A DNA stretch of 64,000 nt, taken from the NCBI GenBank assembly GCA_902767775.1, contig CACXIP010000007.1, positions 1 through 64,000 on the forward strand, given 5' to 3'. Each line of letters begins with the position of its first letter. Position 1 is the first letter of the stretch. Source of the stretch: an uncultured Prevotellaceae bacterium (GTDB taxonomy: Bacteria > Bacteroidota > Bacteroidia > Bacteroidales > Bacteroidaceae). Shown here in pieces: positions 46,929 to 56,209 of the stretch. Under the pieces are notes generated by a model. The model made no database searches, was not told where the DNA came from, and saw only the letters and a program-made list of their open reading frames with translations. Made by a program: the position numbers and the translations under genes.

Positions 46929-49115
46929 TTAAGGATTGAGCCTGTCGGCCATCGCCTCACGTACAAAGACGGGGATGCGTGCCTTGCTGACAGCAGTCGT
47001 CACGGTCTGGCCGCCTTCATAGTGGACGCCAGTTCGGTAGTCACGCCATCCTCCCTCGCATTTGGGCAGATAGGTCTTCCATTCCGTGACCTTTGGTTCT
47101 GTCACCGGACTGATGAGCAGTGAGGGTCCGAACATATACTCATATTTCTGTTGCAATGCCATGGGGTCGTCGGCAAAGTCGAAGACAAGAGGTCGCATCA
47201 GCGTGTAGCCTTCTTTGGAGACAGCCTCTGAGCATTTCTCGATGTAGGGCAGCAGTTTCACACGCTCTTTCAGGCACTCGGCGATGATTTTCTGCGCTTC
47301 CTCACCATAATTCCACGGTTCGGTGTTGCTCATGTAGCCATGGACGCGCATCAGGGGCAGATAGACGCTTGTTTCTATCCAACGGAGCATCCGCTCGATA
47401 TAGTCGGCATCGGTATATTGGTTGGACGGACGGAAGAAACCGCCTGCGTCGTAAGTCCACCATGGGATGCCCGCAGCCTGTACGCCCAGTCCGGCTACTA
47501 TCTGTCGGCGGAAGGTTTCCCAGTCGTTGCCCACGTCGCCGCTCCACAGTGCGGAGCCATAGCGCTGGATGCCGGGGAATCCGCTGCGAGTGAGTATCAT
47601 CGGTTCCTTGCCGGCTTGTTTCAGTCCCTCATAGACGGTTTTGTTGACGAGCAGTGGGTAGACGTTGCGCACCCACTCGCCTGGCCATTTCCCATTGTTC
47701 ACCTTTCTTCCCTCCAGGTCGTCGTTCTCAGGTTCTGTGGCATCCTGCCACCAAGCGTCGATGCCGAGGGGTACGAGGCGCTCCCTGAAATTCTTCCAAT
47801 AGGCACTTGCAGCATTGGGGTTGAAGAAGTCTATCCAGTCGGTGCCGTCAATGTAGTATTTGTCGCGCACCATCTGTTTGCCTACCTCTGAGTTCTTGTC
47901 GATTTTCGACCACACGCTCACCATCAGGCGGATGTCCATCTTATGGAGGCTGTCGGTCAGTGCCTTGGGGTCGGGGTAGTACTGCTCGTCAAACTGCATG
48001 GAGTTCCAACCATATTTTCCCCAATACTGCCAGTCCTGCACGATGACGCTGATGGGCATCTGTTCCTTGCGGAAGCGGTTGGCGGTCTGCAGAATTTCCT
48101 CTGAGGAATGGAAACGCTCGCGGCAGTGGATGTATCCCAAAGCCCATCGTGGCATCAGTGGTGCCGGTCCAGTCAGTTCGCGGTAGGTGGCGATGATATC
48201 GTCGGCACTGCCTAAGAATACCGTGTAGTCGACGGCGTTGGCGATGGGAGAGCGGAAGACCGTCTCATCCTTCACTTGATGATAGAAGAGGGTGGGGGAG
48301 TCGCCCCTTGAGAGTTCGGCTTTCACGGTATGCCTGCCTGCTTCCAGTCGGACAATGGTGGATGCGGTCGGCGGCAACCACACGTTTTGCATCTCGATGA
48401 CCGTTTTCCCGTCAATGGTGAGGTTGTGACGGCGTGCCATCTTCTGTCCCACGTCGAGCAGCAGCGAGTAGTCGCCCGCTTCTTTGATGTCGATGGTTGC
48501 CTCATAGTAGTTGCGCTGTCTCACCTCACGTCTGCCTCCCTCGGTGGAGGTGACGTTCACCACTTCGCTTCCACCCTGTTCGGTGCCCCGTGAGAGCACC
48601 ACTTTGTTGTCTGCGGGATTGTAGTCTACCAGTCCGTAGTTGTTCCACAGCACGCCGTAGCCCTTGCTCGACAGCAGCATGGGGAGTGAGATTTGCGTGT
48701 TCACCTGTGTCAGCCTGCGGGTCAGTCCTCTGACGTTGCTGTACCCATCCTGAAACTGTCCCAGTCCGAAGAGAAATTCGTCCTTGGGAGAGTCGAATGC
48801 CAATGTGGCCTCGCCAGATATGAGTTGGTGGCGTGTGGCATGGAATACCTTCTTTCCCCGTTTGTCACTTATCGTCACCGTCTGCCGTTTCTTGTCTATT
48901 TTGACTTTCAAGTCGCATTTTTTCACTGCCTCATGCTTGACGTAAAGCCAGTCGGGCAGGTCGGTCTGGGTGGCGCCGTCTTCCGTGTATTGTATTCTCA
49001 CGGCATTGTTTGCCATCGGGGTGATGGTCAGTTTTCCCTTTCCGAAATCTTTGGTCACGGCACTCGCCTGTACAAGTGACAGGAGCGAGAACATCAGAAG
49101 TAATATCTTCTTCAT
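46929..49115 (-). CDS. GH31-family alpha-xylosidase/alpha-glucosidase
   Basis: The 728-residue secreted enzyme has a signal peptide (about 1-19), an N-terminal GH31 beta-sandwich, and an inserted PA14-like sandwich (about 200-285, ATIDIKEAGDYSLLLDVGQKM). The (beta/alpha)8 barrel carries the nucleophile Asp in AWWQDATEPE and the acid/base Asp in LWSGDVGNDW. The insertion and the WWQDATEPEND sequence match the alpha-xylosidase branch acting on xyloglucan side chains, though alpha-glucosidase activity cannot be excluded. The product would feed XylA/XylB. It lies 80 bases downstream of the porin gene on the same strand. Confidence 0.9.
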   Translation of the reverse strand: MKKILLLMFSLLSLVQASAVTKDFGKGKLTITPMANNAVRIQYTEDGATQTDLPDWLYVKHEAVKKCDLKVKIDKKRQTVTISDKRGKKVFHATRHQLISGEATLAFDSPKDEFLFGLGQFQDGYSNVRGLTRRLTQVNTQISLPMLLSSKGYGVLWNNYGLVDYNPADNKVVLSRGTEQGGSEVVNVTSTEGGRREVRQRNYYEATIDIKEAGDYSLLLDVGQKMARRHNLTIDGKTVIEMQNVWLPPTASTIVRLEAGRHTVKAELSRGDSPTLFYHQVKDETVFRSPIANAVDYTVFLGSADDIIATYRELTGPAPLMPRWALGYIHCRERFHSSEEILQTANRFRKEQMPISVIVQDWQYWGKYGWNSMQFDEQYYPDPKALTDSLHKMDIRLMVSVWSKIDKNSEVGKQMVRDKYYIDGTDWIDFFNPNAASAYWKNFRERLVPLGIDAWWQDATEPENDDLEGRKVNNGKWPGEWVRNVYPLLVNKTVYEGLKQAGKEPMILTRSGFPGIQRYGSALWSGDVGNDWETFRRQIVAGLGVQAAGIPWWTYDAGGFFRPSNQYTDADYIERMLRWIETSVYLPLMRVHGYMSNTEPWNYGEEAQKIIAECLKERVKLLPYIEKCSEAVSKEGYTLMRPLVFDFADDPMALQQKYEYMFGPSLLISPVTEPKVTEWKTYLPKCEGGWRDYRTGVHYEGGQTVTTAVSKARIPVFVREAMADRLNP

Positions 49116-49124
49116 AATTTTTAA

Positions 49125-49164
49125 TTAAGTAGTTAAAGAAGTTAAGTGGTTAAGGAAGTTAAGC
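49125..49164 (+). repeat. TTAAGTAGT-word repeat, copy 2
   Basis: TTAAGTAGTTAAAGAAGTTA is followed by further variants (AGTGGTTA, AGGAAGTTA). It lies between the porin stop and the GH31 start and shares 20 identical nt with 46596-46615. Confidence 0.8.
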
Positions 49165-49195
49165 CATATGCATAATTCCCAATTTTCAGTATTTA

Positions 49196-50536
49196 TCACC
49201 ATTTACTGTAGAATAGTCTTGGGGAGACATTCAGCATCAGCCATCCCCATTGCAGTACGTGGTCGTCGGTACTGCGCTTGAGAGACTCCATTGTCTCGGT
49301 GCCTTTCATAAATGAGAAGCCCATGCCCAACTTGGCATCTTTCATGAAGTTGTAGGATGCTGTTAGTTCTATTTCGTGTCCCAATGTCTTATGCAATTCC
49401 TCAAGGTTGGTGGTTGTGGCGAGATAGTGGTAGGCGGCATTGAAGGAGAGTCCTTTGATGGGTTTGTAGATAACACCGGCATACAGGTTCTGCAGTCCAG
49501 GTGAGAATGTCCCAAAATAGGCACTGACGTAAAAGAAGTCCATGGCGCCATAGAAATTGTGTGTTGAGCCAAAGGTGGATGTGAATGCCGACATTTTGGT
49601 ATGTTTGGTCAGGCCTATCATCCCTTGCTTGGGAACCTTGAACTCCTTATCGCCGCTCAAGTAGTCGTAACCTACATAACTGCTCAGTTGCCTGTTGAAA
49701 TTATAGGAGGCTTTTCCTGCTGCCATCCATGCATTGATGGGAAGTGCTTCTGTCGATGTGTAGTCGAGGCTTGCCTTGCCCATCTGGTGGTAATAGGCCG
49801 CCTCCAGGGTTAGATTGCGGGGGGCGTATTTCACATACCCACCCAACAGCTGCTGGTAGTTGGTATGGTAGTCCTCCTCCTCGGTACCGCTCTGCATGCC
49901 GATGTTCATGAACAGCACCGACACGCCCAGGGGAATCTTAGGTACGTCGTAGTGATACCATGCTGTCTGCATCGCCTTGTAAATCTGCGAGCCGTTTTGG
50001 TAGAATGTGCCGCCATTGACATTTTTGGAATTCTGGTTGTAGGCAACGACAGCGTGCAGCTTATGGCCATGGCCCTCATATCCAACCTTCAGCGCGTCGT
50101 GATAAAGGGCGGCCATAGCCCAGTCGTTGTTGCCAAGGATGCGCTCATCGTCGTACACCAGTTCTTGTCGTCCGAAGCGGGCAAACAGACCGTTGTTGGT
50201 CTTCAAGTGTGCCCATGCCTCGTAGATGTTGAATTTGCCGCCGCCTTCAGCACCCCATACGCCTGAATGCTGTGCCGTCACCTTTAAAGCCAGGTTTTCG
50301 CGCTCATAACCCACCGTCATTTTGACACGGTTGGAGATGAAACTCGCCTTGTTGTCATCTTTCCCTTCTGTGGCTCCGGGGAGTCCGCCCTTTCTTATTT
50401 CTCCACGTGACATCACTTGGGCGTCAATGGTCAGTTGGTTATCTTTTTCTTCCTCTTTCTCTTCCTGTGCCCATGCTGCGGAGGCCGCCATTATCAGCAT
50501 TGCGGAGAGAAGGATTCTAATGGTTTGATATCTCAT
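49196..50536 (-). CDS. Alginate-export-family outer-membrane porin
   Basis: The 446-residue protein has a signal peptide (about 1-24, SAAWAQ), a short Glu/Lys-rich linker, and an 18-strand-type barrel of the alginate export (AlgE-like) family. The recognisable segments are WAHLKTNNGLFARFGRQELVYDDERILG and HKLHAVVAYNQN. It ends SPRLFYSKW with an aromatic last residue. In Bacteroidetes these porins are not limited to alginate; a role in passing acidic or neutral oligosaccharides is possible. The ATG at 50536 is chosen because the longer reading starts with TTG inside a -7-like TATTTTTG (50559-50552). Confidence 0.85.
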   Translation of the reverse strand: MRYQTIRILLSAMLIMAASAAWAQEEKEEEKDNQLTIDAQVMSRGEIRKGGLPGATEGKDDNKASFISNRVKMTVGYERENLALKVTAQHSGVWGAEGGGKFNIYEAWAHLKTNNGLFARFGRQELVYDDERILGNNDWAMAALYHDALKVGYEGHGHKLHAVVAYNQNSKNVNGGTFYQNGSQIYKAMQTAWYHYDVPKIPLGVSVLFMNIGMQSGTEEEDYHTNYQQLLGGYVKYAPRNLTLEAAYYHQMGKASLDYTSTEALPINAWMAAGKASYNFNRQLSSYVGYDYLSGDKEFKVPKQGMIGLTKHTKMSAFTSTFGSTHNFYGAMDFFYVSAYFGTFSPGLQNLYAGVIYKPIKGLSFNAAYHYLATTTNLEELHKTLGHEIELTASYNFMKDAKLGMGFSFMKGTETMESLKRSTDDHVLQWGWLMLNVSPRLFYSKW

Positions 50537-50700
50537 CTGTGTAATTTTTTGCAAAAATATAAAAATCTCAGAGAAGATACTATTTATTTGTTCGATTATT
50601 CTTCAATAAATACACCAAGTGTAATTTCTTGATACAAATAAATAAAGTGCCGATGATGAAAGAACACCATCGGCACATATGCGACAAATATTTTGGAAGG

Positions 50701-53700
50701 CTAAAGCTTCAGTATTTTTTTCCCGTTTTTGATGTAGATACCTTTCTGTAAACAATCTCTATTCTTCATACCCACTTTTCTTCCGGAGAGGTCATAGATG
50801 TCGGCAGAAGAGTCTGTTGCAGTGTCAACATGGGGCATGTTGTCGGGGTCTTGCAGCAACGTAACTGCTATATCCTTCACATTGCCGGTGTACTGGCCCT
50901 GTGAACTCTGCCAGGTGATGACCAGTTGCTTGAGCCCTTCCTCCATGGCGGCGGTGTCGAATCCATAGTCGCGGTAAGACTGCCAGTCGCCAGTATTGCT
51001 GATAGACATGGTCTTGTTGGCCTCTATACGTCCTGATTTTTTGTCGGTGAGGAGAAAGTTGAGTTTGAAATCACTTCGTTTTGTGGCAGCCTGGAAAGAA
51101 AAATGGTATGTTCCCGCCTCTTTGCAGTTGAGCAAGAATGATGCCTGGTCGCCATGGCTGAAACTGTCAAAAGTATCGTTGAGCACTTTGGCAGCTTGCT
51201 TTCCACTGGGTTCAATGATGATTTCTGCCTTGTCGAGATTCAGTTTCTCTGTGGGGATGTTGATGGCGCCGCTGATATCTTCTTCTGTTTTATACTCGAC
51301 ATAACCCTCAGGATGCCCACCCTCGTTCTGCGCCTCGGTGATGTGAGCCACCAGTGAGTTCATATAAACCTCCAGCATGGTATATCCTTCTTCGTTGAGC
51401 AAATTGCCGTCGGATGCATCAGAAGAGTCAAGTCCATGTCCTATTTCCCATTCATCAGGGATTCCATCGCCGTCGGTGTCGGCAGGAGCGTCTTGACCAA
51501 CCAGCGTAGGCCAAGGGTTCCAGTCGTCAGCAGCATCGGCAGGCCTTAGGTCATAGGGAGTGTCAATAATGCCATAAACATCGCCATCACCTTTTCCCGT
51601 GTAGGTGGCCTTGTTGCTGCGGGTATCGCTTATCACCAGTTCGTCAACTATGTCGCGGTGCAGTGAGGCACCGGCATACTGCAAAACTTTCTCGTAAGCA
51701 TCCTCCGCGGTGTGTGTCGTGACATACATGAAGCTCAAGGGTTCTCTTAAGCGTATGGTGTCCTCGGTGACTTTGTTGTAATTGGGCAGAGAATGATCGA
51801 TATGGGGGTAAACACCTACGCCCCAGTTGTCGTTGGTCACAGAGGAATATTTTGAGTTGACATTTCCGTCAATGAAATATTTGCCCCATATCATATAACT
51901 GCCGTCACTCTCATTGGTGGAAATGCCCAATCCAGCGATTCGGGTGGCATTTCTCCCGCTTTTGCTTTGCATGGTTCCTGGTCCGGGCTGGTAATAGCAG
52001 TTGACGATGTTGGCCTTCATTCCTTCACCCCCATAGCAGCCATTGCCGGCCCAGTTGTAAATCACATTGTTGCGGTAGTCGGTGGTGTCTTTCTGAACAT
52101 ACATGGGACGGTTGGCCAAACGTGGTGTGCGTGAGTCGTGGTGAGCCAGCAGGTTGTGGTGGTAGGTGGCCCCCTTGCCACCCCAGTTGCCACCATAGCC
52201 ATGGGCTTTTTTCACATGTGTGCTGTTGCGCAGGCTTTGGGAGATGATGCTCCACTGTACCGTCATGTGCTCATTGCCGTAAACGGAGCAGCATTCATCG
52301 ACGCTCCAAGAGATGGAGCAGTGGTCGACCATGATGTTTTTCCCGTCAAATCCGCATAGTCCATCAGGCTCACCCTCAGAGGTGTCTCCAGGACGGAATC
52401 GCAGGTATCTGAGGATGACATTGGGAGCAGCTATGACAAAATCCCAATCAGCTATGCAGATGCCGTCGCCAGGTGCTGTCTGTCCTGCTATGGTGACATT
52501 GCCGTGCGAGAGTTTCAGCTGTGACTTCAGATGGATAGTTCCACTGACATCGAACACAATGGTGCGTGTGCCAGACTGTTGGCAAGCCCATCGCAGGGAA
52601 CCCTTGCCGGAATCATTGAGATTCGTGACATGATAGACTGCGCCCCCTCTGCCACCGGTCACATAGCGGCCATAGCCTTCTGCACCGGGAAAGGCAGGTG
52701 TCTTCTCTGTCCGTTGGTCGTCATCGTTGCCTTTTCCCACTTGTATCTCAGCTCCTTCTCCCATTCCTCCGTTGGGGTTGGTGGCGAAGATGGTGTATGT
52801 GCCAGGAGTTGTGGCGGCAAATGATGTGGCAGTTTGGTTGGCCACATATTGACCGTCACGCAGAATAACATAGCATCGTGCATCCTCAACCTCTGGCCAG
52901 CTCAATGTGTTGCCATTGGCAGTCACCTGAGGTGCAGCTGTGGTGAAAGCCTCTTCTGTCGGCAGCCAACTGTCGATGCCGCCAAGAACATTTTCGACGG
53001 TGAATCTCGCGGCCTCCTCATCGGTCAGTACGGGTGTGTATTTGTTGGTGCTGGTAGGTGAGTTTGTGCGCTTGCTTAGGTCGATTTCATTACCGTTTTT
53101 GTCGACAGACTTGTACTCATAGAAATGAGTGGGCAACTGACTCATGCTGCGCCATCCGGCAGCAGAGGGTTTCACATTCATCTTTGTGTGGAGGAAATAA
53201 GCCCTGGGCTCATTTTGCCATGGTCTTCCAAGGTCATAATTACCCTCGGCGTTAAAACCAGGATATGCGTTTACTGTGCAATGTTGGAAAACATATCCCC
53301 ATTTGAGCATGGGACTGGTGGCGGGTGCGGTGATAGGCCCGGGGTTGGTCATGATGAGTTCGCATTGGTCATAGAAATGGTTGCCACCTCCGCAGATGTA
53401 GTCGACTGCGCCATAAATCTGGCATCCTATGTAGTAGCCGCTTTCACCGGTGACCTGGGTGTCCTGCTGGCTCATCATCGCAACATTCTTGAATATGGCC
53501 TTCTTGCCGCCTGAGATGGCAACGCCCACGCCAGACCGGCTTTTGCCAAAGTCCTTGTCGTTGCGCACGGAGATGTCCTGCAAATAGTTGCCGCCTGTAT
53601 TGTTGATGTTCAGCACAGGGTTGCTGATGCCATCGCGGTTGCCATGGAGAATGACGCCGTCACGGCTTTCGCCAATGATGCTTACATTGTAGGCTTTCAG

Positions 53701-56028
53701 GTTCTGCTCCTCAGCTCCGAAGTCGTAGTCTCCGTTTCTGACGAAGATGACTTTGCGTTTGGCATTTGGTGATGTGTTGCTGCTGTTGACGCTTCTTATG
53801 GCAGACTTCCACTCAGCCAGGTTGCTCACCACGAAATCGAATCCAGCCTTTTCCACCTTCGCTTTTTCGCCCACCTCAATATCGACAGTGATGGGGTCGG
53901 TATTGGTGTTGCCATAAAGGTCGCTGGCTGCACCAGGGGCCAATGTGAGTGTGTTTTTGGATTGGTAGTTGAGGTTCCATATGGCAAATCTCAGTATAGA
54001 CGAACCGCCTTCTGCCTCTACAGTCTGACCTGCTATTGTCGCCTTTGTATCCTTCATTTCACGGTCGAATGTCATCTCCACCACACAGTGGTTCTTGTTT
54101 GTGGTAGGCGTCTTGGTATAGCTTTTCAGCACAGGTGGCGTGTTGACCGCTATGTGGTCAATGGTCAGTTCAAACCAGGCCACAGGCTGTCCGCCGCCTT
54201 GGAGCGAGAACACGATAGGGGTGCCAGGCTGGTGGTTGTCGAGGTTGATAATCAGGTCGTACATGGTGGCATCAGACTCCTGATAGTCGTGTTTTGACGG
54301 AATCCATACGGTGGCACCTTGAGTGGATAGACCGGTCAGCGTTCCACCATTGTAGTTGGCATTGAAATCCTTGAACACCACTTGTTTGACACGCTCGTCG
54401 ACGGGCATGCTGATGGTGTATTGCCCCTCACCCATTTTGAAACTGCTGTTCTCCCATCCGTCGCCAATGCCGGAAATACTGTAGGTGCCATTGCTCCAAG
54501 AACCGTTTTTCACACCTGCGCCAGTATATTTCAAAACTACTGTTTCATCGTTGGTGGTCTTTTCATACACATGAATGCCTTGTACTGTCAGTTGATAGAT
54601 GCGCTGCTGTTCTCCCATCTGTTTCTGCAAGGTATAGACCACCTCGTTGCCGAGGTATTCAGGCGTTCCGGTTGTGGTGGTGCCGTCAATAAATTGTGCA
54701 GACACAATGGGGATGTGCGTGAATATCATGTCGCTGAGGATGGCGATGTAAGGAGGTTGGTTGAGTTGCTCTGTCAGATTGACTTCCTCGCCGTCGACAG
54801 TCACTTTAGTGACAGATATGTCGCCTATGTGGAAAATGCGGAGGGTATAGTGTGTCTTGGAGGCAACCGCCCCCATCTCGGTGTCGGGAATCACCTCGAT
54901 ATCAACCAATGCCACACTTCCCTGCTGGGGTGTTGGCAGGGTGAAGGTGTCATCCCCATTGTCATTTACAGTGATGTCGTTGCCCTGTTCGTCTTTGGCC
55001 GTCACGCCAAGTGAGCAATAAACCTTGTCGATGCGGAACGTGGTAGTGGCGTCGTTGTTGTCGGCGGGAATGTTGCACAGCCAATCGGTGTCATCTCCTT
55101 TATCTACTTGCTGGCCGATAACGCTTATTCCATTGATAGCTGCATGATGGGCAGCCAAGTATTTCATCTCAACATTGCGGTAATTGCAGATGTAACCGGA
55201 ACCATTGGAGAAAGCAAACGACAATTGGCGGAGTCCTTTTCCTATCTCGCCAGGGATGCAAATGCTGACTGGTGTGTAGCTGCTGGAAGCATCGGCCGAG
55301 ATGGTGTATTTTGTTTCTCCTTCTATGACCCCGCTCTCAGCATCTTTGACCTGAATCTCCATCAAACCTCCCGAACCATAGCGGGCCACATCCATTTGGA
55401 GTGAATATACCCCCACTTGCTTGTTGAGAAAAAGGTAACTGGCAGTGGCGCCATCCTTGATGTAGCCAACATTGGGTCCCTCGTTGACGGCACCGCCGCC
55501 ATAGGCACCCTTGCTTATGTCAAGTTGTCCTGGAATCGTTTCCACCACATCGAGAGGATAAAATGCCAGGTCGCCCCAATTGCCCGCATAGCTGCCTGTT
55601 GTCTTGGTCACGGCGAACTTAAGGGTATAGGTGCCTTCCTTCAATTGCTCGATGACGTAATTGTGGAGGACGGAAGGAGTCCAACTATTGGTGTTCTCGA
55701 TAGTCACTTGGCGCTCAATAACTACTTGCTGATGCTCGTCGGTGAGTGTCATCTTCATTTCTGCGGCGTTTTTCGTGCCGGTCTTGAAAGTGAGCAAATA
55801 GTCTTGCAACAAAGTGTTATGGATAGTGAATGACAACTGTGTGTTTTTGCCGGTGCTGCCTACGTTGGCTCCGTTGTTCTCCACATTGAAATTGCTGCCC
55901 GTGGCATTGCTCCATGATATGTATGAATTTGTCGCAGTGGGGATGTCGACAGTGGCTGCCTTGACAGCCAGACATGCCATTATCAGGATAATGACCGAGA
56001 AAAATCTGTAGAAATGTTTGCTTTGCAT
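50701..56028 (-). CDS. Multidomain pectinesterase (CE8) - pectate lyase (PL1) fusion
   Basis: The 1775-residue secreted enzyme has a signal peptide (about 1-24) and several N-terminal carbohydrate-binding-like sandwiches (about 25-290). Ig-like regions follow (about 290-720). The CE8 pectinesterase (about 730-985) has QQDTQV, GAVDYICGGG and LGRPWQ, giving both catalytic Asp and the Arg. A short FN3-like link leads to a PL1 pectate lyase (about 1110-1480: FPGAEGYGRYVTGGRGG, VDHCSISWSVDE). A TSP3-type calcium motif (DTDGDGIPDEWE), a C-terminal sandwich and the shared tail (IYDLSGRKV...KGIYIKNGKKILKL) complete it. CE8 removes methyl groups so that PL1 can cut. The ATG at 56028 is chosen because the earlier GTG lies in the -7 box. 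It is divergent from the hybrid regulator. Confidence 0.9.
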   Translation of the reverse strand: MQSKHFYRFFSVIILIMACLAVKAATVDIPTATNSYISWSNATGSNFNVENNGANVGSTGKNTQLSFTIHNTLLQDYLLTFKTGTKNAAEMKMTLTDEHQQVVIERQVTIENTNSWTPSVLHNYVIEQLKEGTYTLKFAVTKTTGSYAGNWGDLAFYPLDVVETIPGQLDISKGAYGGGAVNEGPNVGYIKDGATASYLFLNKQVGVYSLQMDVARYGSGGLMEIQVKDAESGVIEGETKYTISADASSSYTPVSICIPGEIGKGLRQLSFAFSNGSGYICNYRNVEMKYLAAHHAAINGISVIGQQVDKGDDTDWLCNIPADNNDATTTFRIDKVYCSLGVTAKDEQGNDITVNDNGDDTFTLPTPQQGSVALVDIEVIPDTEMGAVASKTHYTLRIFHIGDISVTKVTVDGEEVNLTEQLNQPPYIAILSDMIFTHIPIVSAQFIDGTTTTGTPEYLGNEVVYTLQKQMGEQQRIYQLTVQGIHVYEKTTNDETVVLKYTGAGVKNGSWSNGTYSISGIGDGWENSSFKMGEGQYTISMPVDERVKQVVFKDFNANYNGGTLTGLSTQGATVWIPSKHDYQESDATMYDLIINLDNHQPGTPIVFSLQGGGQPVAWFELTIDHIAVNTPPVLKSYTKTPTTNKNHCVVEMTFDREMKDTKATIAGQTVEAEGGSSILRFAIWNLNYQSKNTLTLAPGAASDLYGNTNTDPITVDIEVGEKAKVEKAGFDFVVSNLAEWKSAIRSVNSSNTSPNAKRKVIFVRNGDYDFGAEEQNLKAYNVSIIGESRDGVILHGNRDGISNPVLNINNTGGNYLQDISVRNDKDFGKSRSGVGVAISGGKKAIFKNVAMMSQQDTQVTGESGYYIGCQIYGAVDYICGGGNHFYDQCELIMTNPGPITAPATSPMLKWGYVFQHCTVNAYPGFNAEGNYDLGRPWQNEPRAYFLHTKMNVKPSAAGWRSMSQLPTHFYEYKSVDKNGNEIDLSKRTNSPTSTNKYTPVLTDEEAARFTVENVLGGIDSWLPTEEAFTTAAPQVTANGNTLSWPEVEDARCYVILRDGQYVANQTATSFAATTPGTYTIFATNPNGGMGEGAEIQVGKGNDDDQRTEKTPAFPGAEGYGRYVTGGRGGAVYHVTNLNDSGKGSLRWACQQSGTRTIVFDVSGTIHLKSQLKLSHGNVTIAGQTAPGDGICIADWDFVIAAPNVILRYLRFRPGDTSEGEPDGLCGFDGKNIMVDHCSISWSVDECCSVYGNEHMTVQWSIISQSLRNSTHVKKAHGYGGNWGGKGATYHHNLLAHHDSRTPRLANRPMYVQKDTTDYRNNVIYNWAGNGCYGGEGMKANIVNCYYQPGPGTMQSKSGRNATRIAGLGISTNESDGSYMIWGKYFIDGNVNSKYSSVTNDNWGVGVYPHIDHSLPNYNKVTEDTIRLREPLSFMYVTTHTAEDAYEKVLQYAGASLHRDIVDELVISDTRSNKATYTGKGDGDVYGIIDTPYDLRPADAADDWNPWPTLVGQDAPADTDGDGIPDEWEIGHGLDSSDASDGNLLNEEGYTMLEVYMNSLVAHITEAQNEGGHPEGYVEYKTEEDISGAINIPTEKLNLDKAEIIIEPSGKQAAKVLNDTFDSFSHGDQASFLLNCKEAGTYHFSFQAATKRSDFKLNFLLTDKKSGRIEANKTMSISNTGDWQSYRDYGFDTAAMEEGLKQLVITWQSSQGQYTGNVKDIAVTLLQDPDNMPHVDTATDSSADIYDLSGRKVGMKNRDCLQKGIYIKNGKKILKL

Positions 56029-56054
56029 TTTTTGAGATGTTTGATTAGTTGCCA

Positions 56055-56062
56055 CAAAGATA
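56055..56062 (-). promoter_or_regulatory. -7 box for the pectinase gene
   Basis: The minus strand reads TATCTTTG, 26 bases before the ATG at 56028. It contains the alternative GTG start, arguing against that start. The -33 element is weak. Confidence 0.55.
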
Positions 56063-56154
56063 CCCTTTATCTACAATAAATCGTGGCGTTATTCTCCAAT
56101 AGATGATGCAAGTAACAATAATTTCACCATTTAAAACAAAAAAAACACATGGAA

Positions 56155-56185
56155 TTGTTCATGTCGGAAAAATAACGTAACTTTA
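56155..56185 (+). promoter_or_regulatory. Promoter of the hybrid regulator gene
   Basis: TTG (56155-56157), 20 bases, then TAACTTTA (56178-56185), one mismatch from TAnnTTTG, about 25 bases before the ATG. Confidence 0.5.
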
Positions 56186-56209
56186 CCGCATTAAAAAACA
56201 AACTTCCAC

